Shown here: positions 43,518-52,609 of the stretch, piece by piece
Layout: the number at the start of each line of letters is the position of its first letter
Numbering within the stretch: the stretch's first letter is position 1
DNA from: JADHMP01 sp964386915
GTDB taxonomy: Bacteria; Bacteroidota; Bacteroidia; Flavobacteriales; Flavobacteriaceae
Direction of reading: 5' to 3'
NCBI GenBank assembly: GCA_964386915.1
Contig: CAYLUQ010000009.1
Coordinates: 1-64,000, forward strand
Length of the DNA: 64,000 nt
Made by a program: the position numbers and the translations under genes
Notes under the pieces: generated by a model
The model's input: the letters and a program-made list of their open reading frames with translations, nothing else
What the model was told of the DNA's origin: nothing
The model's database searches: none

Positions 43518-44804
43518 TTACGTTGTGTGGAACACCTCATCAATAAGCCTTTGGGTTAGGGCTTTTCGACTCCATTGTTCCAGTTGGGGGAAATAATTTC
43601 TAAGGCTGTCTTTTTCTTTATAGACTTCTTCTAAAAACAACAGCATAGCCTTTTGATCCTGTGGATGAATCATTTTAGCGTGAGAGGCTTGTGCTAAAAA
43701 AACGCCAGCAGGAGATTCTGGTTCTCCTAAGGAGAGAATGGGAACTTCAGTAGCCAAATATTCCAATATTTTTCCGGAAAGCATGTTTTGTTCTGCTCCT
43801 TTAAAAATAAAATTAAGCAATAGGTGCGCACTTTTCATCAGTTCCACTGCATCAGCGTGAGGAATATAGCCTAGATGCACAACCCTAACAGTGGGAAGTG
43901 CCACTTTCACTTCACGCAGTATTTCTTCTGCTACAGACCCAGCAAAAGACCACTTAATAGTTGCTTTTGGATGTCTTGATACAAAAGTTTGTAGGGCTTT
44001 AAGCAGTTCAGAATAGGCCTGATTTTGGGTCAATAGACCCGTAAAGACCAAGTGAAATTCTTTGGGCTTAATCCCTTTTAGTCCTGCCATTAGTTCAGCA
44101 TCAAAACCGTTGGGGAGTGCCATTAGATTGATTTTCTTGGTCACTTTTTGTTGAAGACTTTGGTGAAAATTGCCTCCAATAGTGGTCAAAATCGTATCGG
44201 CATGGGATAAAACACTTTGTTCTAAGGCTTCATCTTTTCGCTTAGCTCGAGCAGAACGATAGAGTTGCTGATTGTAAAACAGCGCAGTCCACGGGTCTCG
44301 AAAATCGGCGATCCACTTCACCTTAAATCGCTTTTTAAGTGCTAGGCCAATTAAATGCGTGGAATGAGGTGGTCCGGTAGTCACCACATAGGAAATAGCT
44401 TCTTTGCTTAAAAGTTTTTGCGCTTTGGCCAAAGCAAAAGGAACCCAGCCTTTTCGTGCATCAGGAATAAAAAAATTACCTCGTATATAAGCTGCCAAAC
44501 GCTGCCAAAAAGTTTGCTGTGGAACAGCTCCTTTTGGAAGTCCACCCTTAGAAAACCACCGTGCATAAAACTGTAGGGGTTCTCTCGTAGCAGTTCTGTA
44601 TACACGAATGCCTTCGGTTAGGCCATAGAGACTTTCATCATGTTCCGGATAGGATGCCTGTGTCTCATCTACGGTGAGCACCACTGGTTCCCAACCCAAT
44701 TCTCGTAAATGTTTAGCAAAATAAAGCCAACGTTGCACCCCCGATCCTCCAGCAGGAGGCCAATAGTATGTACAAATTAAAACTTTAGGTTTTGATGGTG
44801 CCAT
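43518..44804 (-). CDS. Glycosyltransferase family 4 protein
   Basis: This 428-residue protein has the GT-B fold of family 4: VLICTYYWPPAGGSGVQRW at the N-terminus, VVTTGPPHSTHLIG and IADFRDPWTALFYNQQ in the acceptor domain. The C-terminal donor-binding domain has HLVFTGLLTQNQAY and SGKILEYLATEVPILSLGEPES. It probably adds a sugar to a surface glycan. No other glycan genes are nearby. It lies 6 nt after the DUF2480 gene on the same strand. Confidence 0.9.
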   Translation of the reverse strand: MAPSKPKVLICTYYWPPAGGSGVQRWLYFAKHLRELGWEPVVLTVDETQASYPEHDESLYGLTEGIRVYRTATREPLQFYARWFSKGGLPKGAVPQQTFWQRLAAYIRGNFFIPDARKGWVPFALAKAQKLLSKEAISYVVTTGPPHSTHLIGLALKKRFKVKWIADFRDPWTALFYNQQLYRSARAKRKDEALEQSVLSHADTILTTIGGNFHQSLQQKVTKKINLMALPNGFDAELMAGLKGIKPKEFHLVFTGLLTQNQAYSELLKALQTFVSRHPKATIKWSFAGSVAEEILREVKVALPTVRVVHLGYIPHADAVELMKSAHLLLNFIFKGAEQNMLSGKILEYLATEVPILSLGEPESPAGVFLAQASHAKMIHPQDQKAMLLFLEEVYKEKDSLRNYFPQLEQWSRKALTQRLIDEVFHTT

Positions 44805-44810
44805 AAAGTC

Positions 44811-45314
44811 TTATTTTTTCCAAAGCGGAACCGAAGAACAAGCTTCTCCATAAAACAAGCTTTTGGCAAGAGGTTGCAATTTTTGAATGACTTGCACCAA
44901 CACGTTCTCGGGTATGGGCTTGTTGGCACAGCCCTTAATCATAACGGGTTTCCCTTCAAAAGGGCTCCAGTCAAAAGCAGCCATCCAGTCGGCATAGAGG
45001 ACATTTTCCAACTGACTTAAATCTCCTTGGATAATTTTTTGCGCATAAGGGGTTAAATGAGTTGTAACTAAAAGTGTGGCCCAAGCCGGAATGATAGCGT
45101 CGGTACTACAATGCAAGGCTACAAAATGGTCTTGATATTGACTCCAATCATGTGTCTTTAAATGGGCTCGAAACTCTTTTTCACGGAGTATAAAGCCTTC
45201 TTCTAACCATTGCGATAAGTCTATAAGTGTTCGGGTTCCTGAAGGATAATAGGCCTCCAAATCAAGCTGAACTAAAGCACTTTGAGCTACTCTGTTGACA
45301 ATTGCATCGGCCAT
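44811..45314 (-). CDS. DUF2480 family protein in the SUF operon
   Basis: This 167-residue soluble protein is a Bacteroidetes-specific family of unknown function. Three Cys lie in conserved-looking settings: C69 (VALHCSTDAI), C129 (MIKGCANKPIPEN) and C159 (YGEACSSVPLWKK). IKGC-x-(S/N)-K also occurs around the catalytic Cys of SufE in the same operon. It follows sufT by 1 nt. A role in iron-sulfur or sulfur transfer is inferred from context. Confidence 0.85.
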   Translation of the reverse strand: MADAIVNRVAQSALVQLDLEAYYPSGTRTLIDLSQWLEEGFILREKEFRAHLKTHDWSQYQDHFVALHCSTDAIIPAWATLLVTTHLTPYAQKIIQGDLSQLENVLYADWMAAFDWSPFEGKPVMIKGCANKPIPENVLVQVIQKLQPLAKSLFYGEACSSVPLWKK

Positions 45315-45315
45315 C

Positions 45316-45642
45316 TCAAAGCATTCCTAATTCCAATTTAGCTTCTTCACTCATCAAATCTTGGCTCCAAGGGGGGTCAAACGTAATTTCAACTTCGGCA
45401 TCTTTCACCTCATCTAACGACTTTACTTTTTCTTCTACCTCCACAGGCAGCGTTTCGGCCACCGGACAATTGGGGGTAGTGAGTGTCATTAATATTTTGA
45501 CTTCGTCCTCTTCGTTTACAAAGACATCATAAATTAACCCTAATTCGTAGATATCAACTGGAATTTCAGGGTCGTAAATGGTTTTAAGCACATTCACAAT
45601 TTTATCTCCCAATTCGGCGGTATTTTTTGTATTTGCTTCCAT
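45316..45642 (-). CDS. sufT: SUF-associated DUF59/MIP18-type protein
   Basis: This 108-residue protein is a DUF59 (PaaD/MIP18-like) domain with YDPEIPVDIYELGLIYDV, TLTTPNCPVAE carrying the conserved Cys, and ITFDPPWSQDLMSEEAKLE at the end (quoted in part). SufT-type proteins help mature iron-sulfur proteins. It overlaps sufE by 1 nt and is a constant member of the flavobacterial suf operon. Confidence 0.9.
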   Translation of the reverse strand: MEANTKNTAELGDKIVNVLKTIYDPEIPVDIYELGLIYDVFVNEEDEVKILMTLTTPNCPVAETLPVEVEEKVKSLDEVKDAEVEITFDPPWSQDLMSEEAKLELGML

Positions 45643-46070
45643 TATGATTGAATTTGTGTTTGAAAAGCTAAGGCATACATTTTTATTTGTTTGATCATAG
45701 ACACCAAACCATTGGCGCGAGTGGGCGAAAGGTGGTCTTTCAATCCAATTTGATCAATAAAGCTAGTATCGGCGGCCAAAATAGCTTGAGGGGCCTGGCC
45801 CGAAAAAACTTGAATTAAAATAGCTATAATACCTTTGGTAATGATGGCATCACTATCGGCTGTGAAAAAGAGTTTGTCTTCCTTTAAATCGGCGTGCACC
45901 CAAACCTTGCTTTGGCAACCCTTAATGATATGATCATCGGTTTTATATTTTGGATCAATTAGCGGTAAACTTTTCCCCAATTCGATCATGTGCTCATAGC
46001 GTTGCATCCAGTCTTCAAAAAAACTGAATTCTTCAACAATGTCTTGCTGCGCTTCTTGAATTGTTTTCAT
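45642..46070 (-). CDS. sufE: Cysteine desulfuration protein SufE
   Basis: This 142-residue protein takes persulfide sulfur from SufS and passes it to SufB. The acceptor Cys52 is in HIIKGCQSKVWV, the hallmark motif, and LIDPKYKTDD precedes it. It lies 17 nt after sufS. Confidence 0.95.
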   Translation of the reverse strand: MKTIQEAQQDIVEEFSFFEDWMQRYEHMIELGKSLPLIDPKYKTDDHIIKGCQSKVWVHADLKEDKLFFTADSDAIITKGIIAILIQVFSGQAPQAILAADTSFIDQIGLKDHLSPTRANGLVSMIKQIKMYALAFQTQIQS

Positions 46071-46087
46071 TGCTACAAGATATTCAT

Positions 46088-47302
46088 TTATTGCAACATT
46101 TGAATGGCTTTCTTAACCCCCTCTACAAGTCGGTCAATTTCTTCAAAAGTATTGTAGAAGGCAAAGGAAGCCCGAATGGTGCCGGGAATTTTATAATAGT
46201 CCATGATGGGCTGCGCACAGTGGTGGCCAGTGCGCACAGCTATGCCCAACTGATCTAAAATGGTGCCTACATCATAGGGATGCAAACCTTGAATATTAAA
46301 CGATATTACGGCTGTTTTACGGGGGGCTTCTCCATAAATTTGAACACCTTCTATAGCCTTTAGTTGAGTGGTGGCATAAGACAACAATTCATCTTCATAG
46401 GCAGCAATATTGTCATATCCAACGTTATTCATATAATCTAAAGCAGCACCAAAGGCAATGCCCCCGGCTATGTTGGGGGTGCCCGCTTCAAACTTATGGG
46501 GCAGCTCGGCATAGGTTGTTTTTTCAAAGGTCACTTCGGCTATCATTTCGCCACCCCCTTGATAGGGCGGTAGAGCATTGAGTAAATCCGATTTACCATA
46601 GAGCATGCCTACCCCTGTGGGGCCACAAAGTTTATGGGCAGAGGTCACATAGAAATCTACCTCTAAGGCTTGAACATCTGCTTTGATATGCGGAGAGGCC
46701 TGCGCCCCATCAATCAAAACTTTTGCTCCAATTGTGTGGGCTTGTTTAATAATCTCTTCAATGGGATTTATGGTGCCTAGCGCATTGGAAACATGATTGA
46801 CAAAAACCAATTTTGTCTTTTCAGATAGTAGAGCCGCATAGGCTTCCATGTCTAAGGTTCCTTGTGGGGTCATGGGAATGACCTTTAAAACAGCTCCTGT
46901 TTTTTCACAAAGCATTTGCCAAGGCACAATGTTAGAATGATGTTCTAGGGCCGAAACCAACAACTCATCACCCTTTTCTAAAAGAGCTTCATAGCCAGAG
47001 GCCACTATATTGATGGCGTGAGTAGTGCCAGAAGTAAAAATGATCTCGTGGGGATGAGCTGCATTGAAATGATTTTGAATTTTTTTTCGGGCCAATTCAT
47101 AAGCTTCAGTAGCTTCTTGACTCAGGGCGTGCACCCCCCGGTGTATGTTGGCATTATAATTTTCATAATAATGACTTATGGTAGCAATAACCTGCTTTGG
47201 GGTTTGAGAGGTTGCGGCATTGTCAAAATAGACCAAGGGTTGCCCATTGACTGTTCGTTCAAGAATAGGAAAATCTTTTCGAATGGTGGCAAGCTGTTCC
47301 AT
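46088..47302 (-). CDS. sufS: Cysteine desulfurase SufS
   Basis: It removes sulfur from cysteine to give alanine and an enzyme persulfide. This 404-residue PLP enzyme has Lys224 in VTSAHKLCGPTGVG and the active Cys362 in VRTGHHCAQP. The class (group II) is consistent with a need for SufE, encoded next. It lies 2 nt after sufD. Confidence 0.96.
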   Translation of the reverse strand: MEQLATIRKDFPILERTVNGQPLVYFDNAATSQTPKQVIATISHYYENYNANIHRGVHALSQEATEAYELARKKIQNHFNAAHPHEIIFTSGTTHAINIVASGYEALLEKGDELLVSALEHHSNIVPWQMLCEKTGAVLKVIPMTPQGTLDMEAYAALLSEKTKLVFVNHVSNALGTINPIEEIIKQAHTIGAKVLIDGAQASPHIKADVQALEVDFYVTSAHKLCGPTGVGMLYGKSDLLNALPPYQGGGEMIAEVTFEKTTYAELPHKFEAGTPNIAGGIAFGAALDYMNNVGYDNIAAYEDELLSYATTQLKAIEGVQIYGEAPRKTAVISFNIQGLHPYDVGTILDQLGIAVRTGHHCAQPIMDYYKIPGTIRASFAFYNTFEEIDRLVEGVKKAIQMLQ

Positions 47303-47304
47303 GA

Positions 47305-48621
47305 CTATAAATCAAACCCTAAATTAACACCTAGCTTATTGGCAATAAGTTCGTTAATTCTTTTCTTTAAGGAGGGTAGTTGCACGCTTTGCAACACATT
47401 GTTGGCAAAGGCATAGGTCAATAAAGCTTTGGCTTCTTTTTTGGGAATACCTCTTGAACGCAAATAGAAAAGGGCTTCTTCATCTAGCTGTCCCACTGTA
47501 CAACCGTGCGAACATTTTACATCATCAGCAAAAATTTCCAATTGGGGTTTGGTGTTTATAGTTGCCTTATCGTCAATTAAAATATTGTTGTTTTGTTGAA
47601 AGGCATTGGTCTTTTGCGCGATCTTATCGACTAAAATTTTTCCATTGAAGACCCCTTCAGAGCGCTCTGAAAAAATACCCTTATAATCCTGATGACTTTC
47701 GCAATTAGGGTGGGCATGATGCACTAAGGTAGAGTGATCTACATGTTGTTTCCCTTCCAAAATAGTGACCCCTTTGAGGGTAGACATTACGTGTTCTCCT
47801 CGGTGATAAAAGTTTAAATTATTCCGCACTAGTTTTCCGCCTAACGAAAAAGTATGTACACTGGCATGACTATTTTTTTCTTGGGCAATATAGGTGTTGT
47901 CAATGAGGGAAGCGGATGGCAAATCGTTTTGTAATTTATAATAGTCTAAAAAAGCATCTTGGTGTAAGAAAATTTCGGTCACATTATTAGTCACCACAGG
48001 ATGCTCTTTGAGGCTTTGGTGTCGTTCAATAATTTGACATTGAGCATTTTGATCTAAAACAATCAAGTTGCGAGGTTGCAACCACAACGCTGTTTCGTTT
48101 CCAGAAGCAAAATGGATAATTTCAATTGGCTTTTCGGCTACTACACTTTTGGGAATGTAGACATAAGCTCCTTCTTTGGCATAGGAGGTGTTGAGGGCTG
48201 TTAAGCTTTCTTGTTGGGGGGTAATTTGGTTAAAATAGGTATCGATGAGTTTATGATATTTGGGCTTGGTTAAGGCCGCAGACATCAAACAAACGTCTAA
48301 ACCATCATGGGTTGTGTCTGAAAGAAAAGGACTATAAACACCGTCGATAAAAACAATTTTATAAGTATCAGTATCGTACAGAAAATATTTTTTGACTTTG
48401 CTGAGTTTAATGCTTGTTTCCGCTTTTGGGAAAATGGCATAGTCTTGGGCAATCAAATTTTGCAGGGAAGTATATTTCCAAGCTTCCTCTTTTTTGGTTG
48501 GAAATCCCTTTTCTTCAAAAACCTTTAGGGCTTCCCCTCGTTTTTGCTGTACCGATTCAAAAATCTCAATGTTCTCGTCAAGGGTGAAATGAGACGAAAG
48601 CAATTTTTCTTTAAACTCCAT
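47305..48621 (-). CDS. sufD: Fe-S cluster assembly protein SufD
   Basis: This 438-residue scaffold subunit pairs with SufB and SufC. It has a helical N-domain with EEAWKYTSLQNL, the beta-helix core and KILVDKIAQKTNAFQQNNNI, followed by CSHGCTVGQLDEEALFYLRSRG, the SufB/D C-terminal hallmark, quoted in part. It starts 1 nt after sufC. Confidence 0.95.
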   Translation of the reverse strand: MEFKEKLLSSHFTLDENIEIFESVQQKRGEALKVFEEKGFPTKKEEAWKYTSLQNLIAQDYAIFPKAETSIKLSKVKKYFLYDTDTYKIVFIDGVYSPFLSDTTHDGLDVCLMSAALTKPKYHKLIDTYFNQITPQQESLTALNTSYAKEGAYVYIPKSVVAEKPIEIIHFASGNETALWLQPRNLIVLDQNAQCQIIERHQSLKEHPVVTNNVTEIFLHQDAFLDYYKLQNDLPSASLIDNTYIAQEKNSHASVHTFSLGGKLVRNNLNFYHRGEHVMSTLKGVTILEGKQHVDHSTLVHHAHPNCESHQDYKGIFSERSEGVFNGKILVDKIAQKTNAFQQNNNILIDDKATINTKPQLEIFADDVKCSHGCTVGQLDEEALFYLRSRGIPKKEAKALLTYAFANNVLQSVQLPSLKKRINELIANKLGVNLGFDL

Positions 48622-48622
48622 C

Positions 48623-49369
48623 TTAGGCTAATTCTTTAATCCAGTCGTATCCTTTTTCTTCTAGTTCAAAAGCCAATTCTTTAGTTCCCGATTTGACAAT
48701 TTTACCGTCAAAAAGCACGTGGACAAAATCGGGTACTATGTAGTCTAATAGGCGTTGGTAGTGCGTGATAACCAAAATGGCGTTGTCTTTGTTTCGGAGT
48801 TTGTTCACGCCATTGGCTACAATTTTAAGCGCGTCAATGTCCAGTCCTGAATCGGTTTCGTCTAAAATAGCCAAGGCCGGTTCTAACATGGCCATCTGAA
48901 AAATTTCATTGCGTTTTTTTTCACCCCCCGAAAAACCTTCGTTAAGAGAACGGGATAAAAATTTAGATTCTATATCGAGCAACTTGGCTTTTTCTCTGAT
49001 TTTTTTGAGTAGTTCTCCAGCTGGATAGTCTTCTAAGCCTTTTGCCTTTCGGTTGGCATTGATAGCTGTTTTAATAAAGTTGGTGACCGATACTCCCGGG
49101 ATTTCTACCGGATATTGAAACGATAAAAAGATGCCCGCATGAGCTCTTTCTTCGGCACTAAGTTCGGCTAGATCTTGGCCCTTGAGCAACATTTTCCCTT
49201 CTGTTATTTCATAATCCTCATTACCGGCTACCACAGAAGAAAGGGTGCTTTTGCCTGAGCCGTTGGGGCCCATAATGGCATGCACTTCTCCAGGTTTTAT
49301 ATCTAAATCAATTCCTTTTAAAATGGGTTTGCCCTCTACTTGGGCATGTAAATTTTCAATCGTTAGCAT
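48623..49369 (-). CDS. sufC: Fe-S cluster assembly ATPase SufC
   Basis: This 248-residue ABC-type ATPase drives SufBCD. Walker A is GPNGSGKSTLSSV near residue 36, the signature GFSGGEKKRNEIFQMA, Walker B AILDETDSGLDIDAL and the H-loop ILVITHYQRLL. It lies 10 nt after sufB. Confidence 0.97.
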   Translation of the reverse strand: MLTIENLHAQVEGKPILKGIDLDIKPGEVHAIMGPNGSGKSTLSSVVAGNEDYEITEGKMLLKGQDLAELSAEERAHAGIFLSFQYPVEIPGVSVTNFIKTAINANRKAKGLEDYPAGELLKKIREKAKLLDIESKFLSRSLNEGFSGGEKKRNEIFQMAMLEPALAILDETDSGLDIDALKIVANGVNKLRNKDNAILVITHYQRLLDYIVPDFVHVLFDGKIVKSGTKELAFELEEKGYDWIKELA

Positions 49370-49379
49370 ATTTTATTTT

Positions 49380-50825
49380 TTATCCTACAGAACCTTCTAA
49401 GGAAATTTCTAATAATTTTTGGGCTTCTACTGCAAATTCCATGGGCAGCTTATTGAGCACCTCTTTACTAAAACCATTCACAATGAGGGCAATGGCTTTT
49501 TCGGTGTCTATACCTCTTTGATTGCAATAAAAAATTTGGTCTTCTCCAATTTTACTGGTGGTGGCCTCATGTTCTATTTGGGCCGTGTTATTTTTGGCTT
49601 CTATATAGGGAAAAGTATGTGCTCCACAAGCATTGCCCATTAACAATGAGTCACATTGGGAAAAATTTCGAGCGTTTTTTGCTCTACTACTAATTTGCAC
49701 GAGTCCACGGTAGCTGTTTTGTGATTTTCCGGCTGAAATACCTTTTGAAATAATAGTACTTCGGGTGTTTTTGCCCAGATGAATCATTTTGGTTCCCGTG
49801 TCAGCCTGCTGATGGTTATTGGTGACCGCTATGGAATAAAATTCACCAATGGAATAATCTCCTTTTAAAATGCAAGATGGATATTTCCAAGTAACGGCAG
49901 ACCCTGTTTCTACTTGGGTCCATGAAATTTTGGAGCGTGTATGGCACAACCCTCTTTTGGTTACAAAATTAAACACCCCCCCTTTTCCTTGAGAATCTCC
50001 CGGATACCAATTTTGAACAGTAGAATATTTTATTTCTGCTTCATCCAAAGCAATGAGTTCTACTACGGCTGCATGCAGTTGATTTTCATCTCTAGAGGGA
50101 GCTGTGCACCCCTCTAAATAACTCACATAGCTCTTCTCATCAGCAATAACTAAAGTGCGTTCAAATTGTCCGGTACCGGCTTGGTTAATTCTAAAATAGG
50201 TCGATAATTCCATTGGACAACGCACGCCCTTGGGAATATAGCAAAAGGAACCATCGCTAAAAACGGCACTGTTCAGTCCCGCATAGTAGTTGTCTTTGGG
50301 AGGCACCACAGAACCTATATATTTTTTTACCAATTCAGGATGCTCCCGAATGGCTTCTGAAATGGAACAAAAAATGATTCCTTTTTCGGCAAGTGTTTCT
50401 TTAAAAGTAGTGGCTACAGAAACCGAGTCCATTACAATATCAACCGCCACCCCAGCCAATTTTTTTTGTTCTTCTAACGAAATTCCCAATTTATTGAACG
50501 TCTCCAACAACTCTGGGTCTACTTCATCAAGACTTTTATACTGATCCTTCTTTTTGGGAGCCGAATAATAGGAAATATCCTGTAAATTAGGTTTGGTGTA
50601 GTTTACATTGGCCCAATCGGGTTCTTCCATTTTTTGCCAGGCTTCAAAAGCCTCAAGGCGCCACTGGGTCATCCATTCGGGTTCTCCCTTTTTTAAGGAA
50701 ATTTGACGCACTATATCGGCGTTTAATCCTTTGGGAAAGGTTTCAGATTCAATATCAGTATAGAAACCATATTCATATTCTTTGGTTTCTAGTTCTTTTT
50801 TTAATTCTTCTTCGGTATAGCTCAT
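49380..50825 (-). CDS. sufB: Fe-S cluster assembly scaffold SufB
   Basis: This 481-residue scaffold holds the nascent cluster. It has LEGCTAPSRDENQLHAAVVE, KISWTQVETGSAVTWKYPSC and the C-terminal EATTSKIGEDQIFYCNQRGI. These match the SufB hallmarks, including the C-terminal Cys region. It follows sufA by 14 nt. Confidence 0.97.
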   Translation of the reverse strand: MSYTEEELKKELETKEYEYGFYTDIESETFPKGLNADIVRQISLKKGEPEWMTQWRLEAFEAWQKMEEPDWANVNYTKPNLQDISYYSAPKKKDQYKSLDEVDPELLETFNKLGISLEEQKKLAGVAVDIVMDSVSVATTFKETLAEKGIIFCSISEAIREHPELVKKYIGSVVPPKDNYYAGLNSAVFSDGSFCYIPKGVRCPMELSTYFRINQAGTGQFERTLVIADEKSYVSYLEGCTAPSRDENQLHAAVVELIALDEAEIKYSTVQNWYPGDSQGKGGVFNFVTKRGLCHTRSKISWTQVETGSAVTWKYPSCILKGDYSIGEFYSIAVTNNHQQADTGTKMIHLGKNTRSTIISKGISAGKSQNSYRGLVQISSRAKNARNFSQCDSLLMGNACGAHTFPYIEAKNNTAQIEHEATTSKIGEDQIFYCNQRGIDTEKAIALIVNGFSKEVLNKLPMEFAVEAQKLLEISLEGSVG

Positions 50826-50839
50826 TTTTTTAATTCATT

Positions 50840-51169
50840 TTAGAGTGAGAAACTCTCACCACATCCACAGGTTCTTTGCGCGTTGGGGTTGTTAAAAACA
50901 AATCCTTTGCCATTGAGACCTCCCGAATATTCTAGTGTAGTGCCAATTAAATAGAGTAAACTTTTTTTGTCTACCACAATTTTAATTTGATTGTCTTCAA
51001 AAAGTTTGTCTTCGGCTTGTAAGGATTTGTCAAATTTGAGTTCGTAGGACAAGCCCGAGCAACCGCCGCTTTTAACCCCCACTCGAATATAATCTTCAAT
51101 GGGATTAAACCCCTCTTCTTTCATGAGAAGAGAAACTTTTTCTTTAGCACTTTCGGCAACCTTTATCAT
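50840..51169 (-). CDS. sufA: Iron-sulfur cluster carrier protein (A-type)
   Basis: This 109-residue A-type carrier has the three-Cys pattern VGVKSGGCSGLSYEL and TCGCGESFSL. It shuttles clusters or iron to targets. It is the first gene of the suf operon and starts 30 nt from the -7 box. Confidence 0.95.
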   Translation of the reverse strand: MIKVAESAKEKVSLLMKEEGFNPIEDYIRVGVKSGGCSGLSYELKFDKSLQAEDKLFEDNQIKIVVDKKSLLYLIGTTLEYSGGLNGKGFVFNNPNAQRTCGCGESFSL

Positions 51170-51198
51170 TCTAATAAAGAATTAATCTAAATAGTCCA

Positions 51199-51226
51199 CA
51201 AATATAAGGTATTTCTTATGATTCAA
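51199..51226 (-). promoter_or_regulatory. Promoter of the suf operon
   Basis: On the minus strand TTG (51226-51224), 17 bp, then TATATTTG (51206-51199) fits TTG-N17-23-TAnnTTTG well. It ends 29 bp before the sufA ATG. No IscR-like operator could be named. Confidence 0.75.
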
Positions 51227-51268
51227 GCGATTTCACTATTGTTTTAAGCTATTCTTAAATTGGTAATT

Positions 51269-52609
51269 CTAATTCCAAACAGCAATAAAAATGTCGGTGT
51301 TCCCATAGGTGGGTTGAAAAGGGGGTGCTGTGCTAGTGGTACTCCCCACTACCACTACTGTGCCATCTGCTTTTTGGGTGAGTGCATAGGGCTGCTCATC
51401 ACCTGGACCGTCCAATTTAAAGTTTTTTATTTCTTGATTAAAGGGAAAAAGTTGATAAAGACTAACGGCCGTATTTTGACCTGTTTCGCTTTCAGATTGC
51501 GTGTTGCTATTGTTGGTTTTGCCCAATATCAAAAGGCTTCCGTCAGTCAAAACCAATACATCTTGTCCTGCATCAAAATTGGGGCCACCTAGGTTTTGAA
51601 CTCCTGCCTTGGTTCCCTCTTGATTCAATTCAACTAACACAATATCGGAATAACCAAGTGGCATTTGGATGTCGCCGTCTTGGCTAAGGGACTGCCCCAC
51701 CACCATATAATTCCCGGGGGGATGCTCTATTGCAGCAACAGCGCTGTCGTAGGCACTACCTCCAAAGGAACGCTCCCAAAGCAGCTTGCCTCGGGGGTTA
51801 ATTTTAACAATCCAAATGTCATAACTTCCTTTGGGTTGTGAAATATCGACATCTTGACTCTCGGATGTGCCCACTAACAAATAGTTGCCATCTGTGGTGA
51901 GTAGAGCATCATAGGAACGGTCATTATTGGTGCCGCCATAATAATTACGCCAAAGCAAATTGCCTTGTGCATCAATTTTTTGAGCCCAAAACTCTCCAAC
52001 ACCATGCCTATTTACAGCAGCTCCTTTGCCATCTTGACCAGCACCTCCAGAGGCCGTAACGTCTAAAAACCCATTAAAAAAGAAACCCCCATCTGGGGTT
52101 GCTATAATATTGTAGGCATGATCATGTCCGGCAAAACCAAAACTTTTTTCCCATAAGAGGGTCCCTTTAGCATCTATGCGAATAACCCAATGATCATGCA
52201 TGCCCTCGTTGTTAGAGGCATCGCCATCACTACTGTTGCTATAGCCCACTAAAGCGTAACCCCCTTGCCTTAAAGGTACTAAATCATAGCCTCTGTCATC
52301 CCCTGAACCCCCATAGGTTTTGGCCCATTCTAACGCATTGGCAGCATCAAATTTTAGCACAAAAATATCACTATCCGAATTGGCCTTAAAGGAAAAATCA
52401 CCATCGCTACTTTGGGTGTTTCCAATCACTGCAAAGCCTCCATCAGGGGTAGCCACAACGCCGTGGGCAATATCTTCATCAGCTCCTCCAAAAACTTGCA
52501 CCTGCTGAAATGCCTTTTCGGGAGGTGCTATTTGCTGTAGGGCCTCATCAAAATCACTGCTACAAGAATATAGCATCAAAAAAAGTAATCCACAATAAAG
52601 AGGTTTCAT
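51269..52609 (-). CDS. Beta-propeller repeat lipoprotein
   Basis: This 446-residue protein has a lipoprotein leader (KPLYCGLLFLMLYSCSS) and about six repeats of 50-70 residues with the pattern GG-D-D-x-x-x-x-x-x-x-T-P-D-G-G (e.g. GGADEDIAHGVVATPDGGF, GGSGDDRGYDLVPLRQGGY, GGTNNDRSYDALLTTDGNY). It likely forms a propeller outside the outer membrane. It overlaps the next upstream gene by 4 nt (ATGA), so both are co-expressed. Binding partner unknown. Confidence 0.82.
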   Translation of the reverse strand: MKPLYCGLLFLMLYSCSSDFDEALQQIAPPEKAFQQVQVFGGADEDIAHGVVATPDGGFAVIGNTQSSDGDFSFKANSDSDIFVLKFDAANALEWAKTYGGSGDDRGYDLVPLRQGGYALVGYSNSSDGDASNNEGMHDHWVIRIDAKGTLLWEKSFGFAGHDHAYNIIATPDGGFFFNGFLDVTASGGAGQDGKGAAVNRHGVGEFWAQKIDAQGNLLWRNYYGGTNNDRSYDALLTTDGNYLLVGTSESQDVDISQPKGSYDIWIVKINPRGKLLWERSFGGSAYDSAVAAIEHPPGNYMVVGQSLSQDGDIQMPLGYSDIVLVELNQEGTKAGVQNLGGPNFDAGQDVLVLTDGSLLILGKTNNSNTQSESETGQNTAVSLYQLFPFNQEIKNFKLDGPGDEQPYALTQKADGTVVVVGSTTSTAPPFQPTYGNTDIFIAVWN

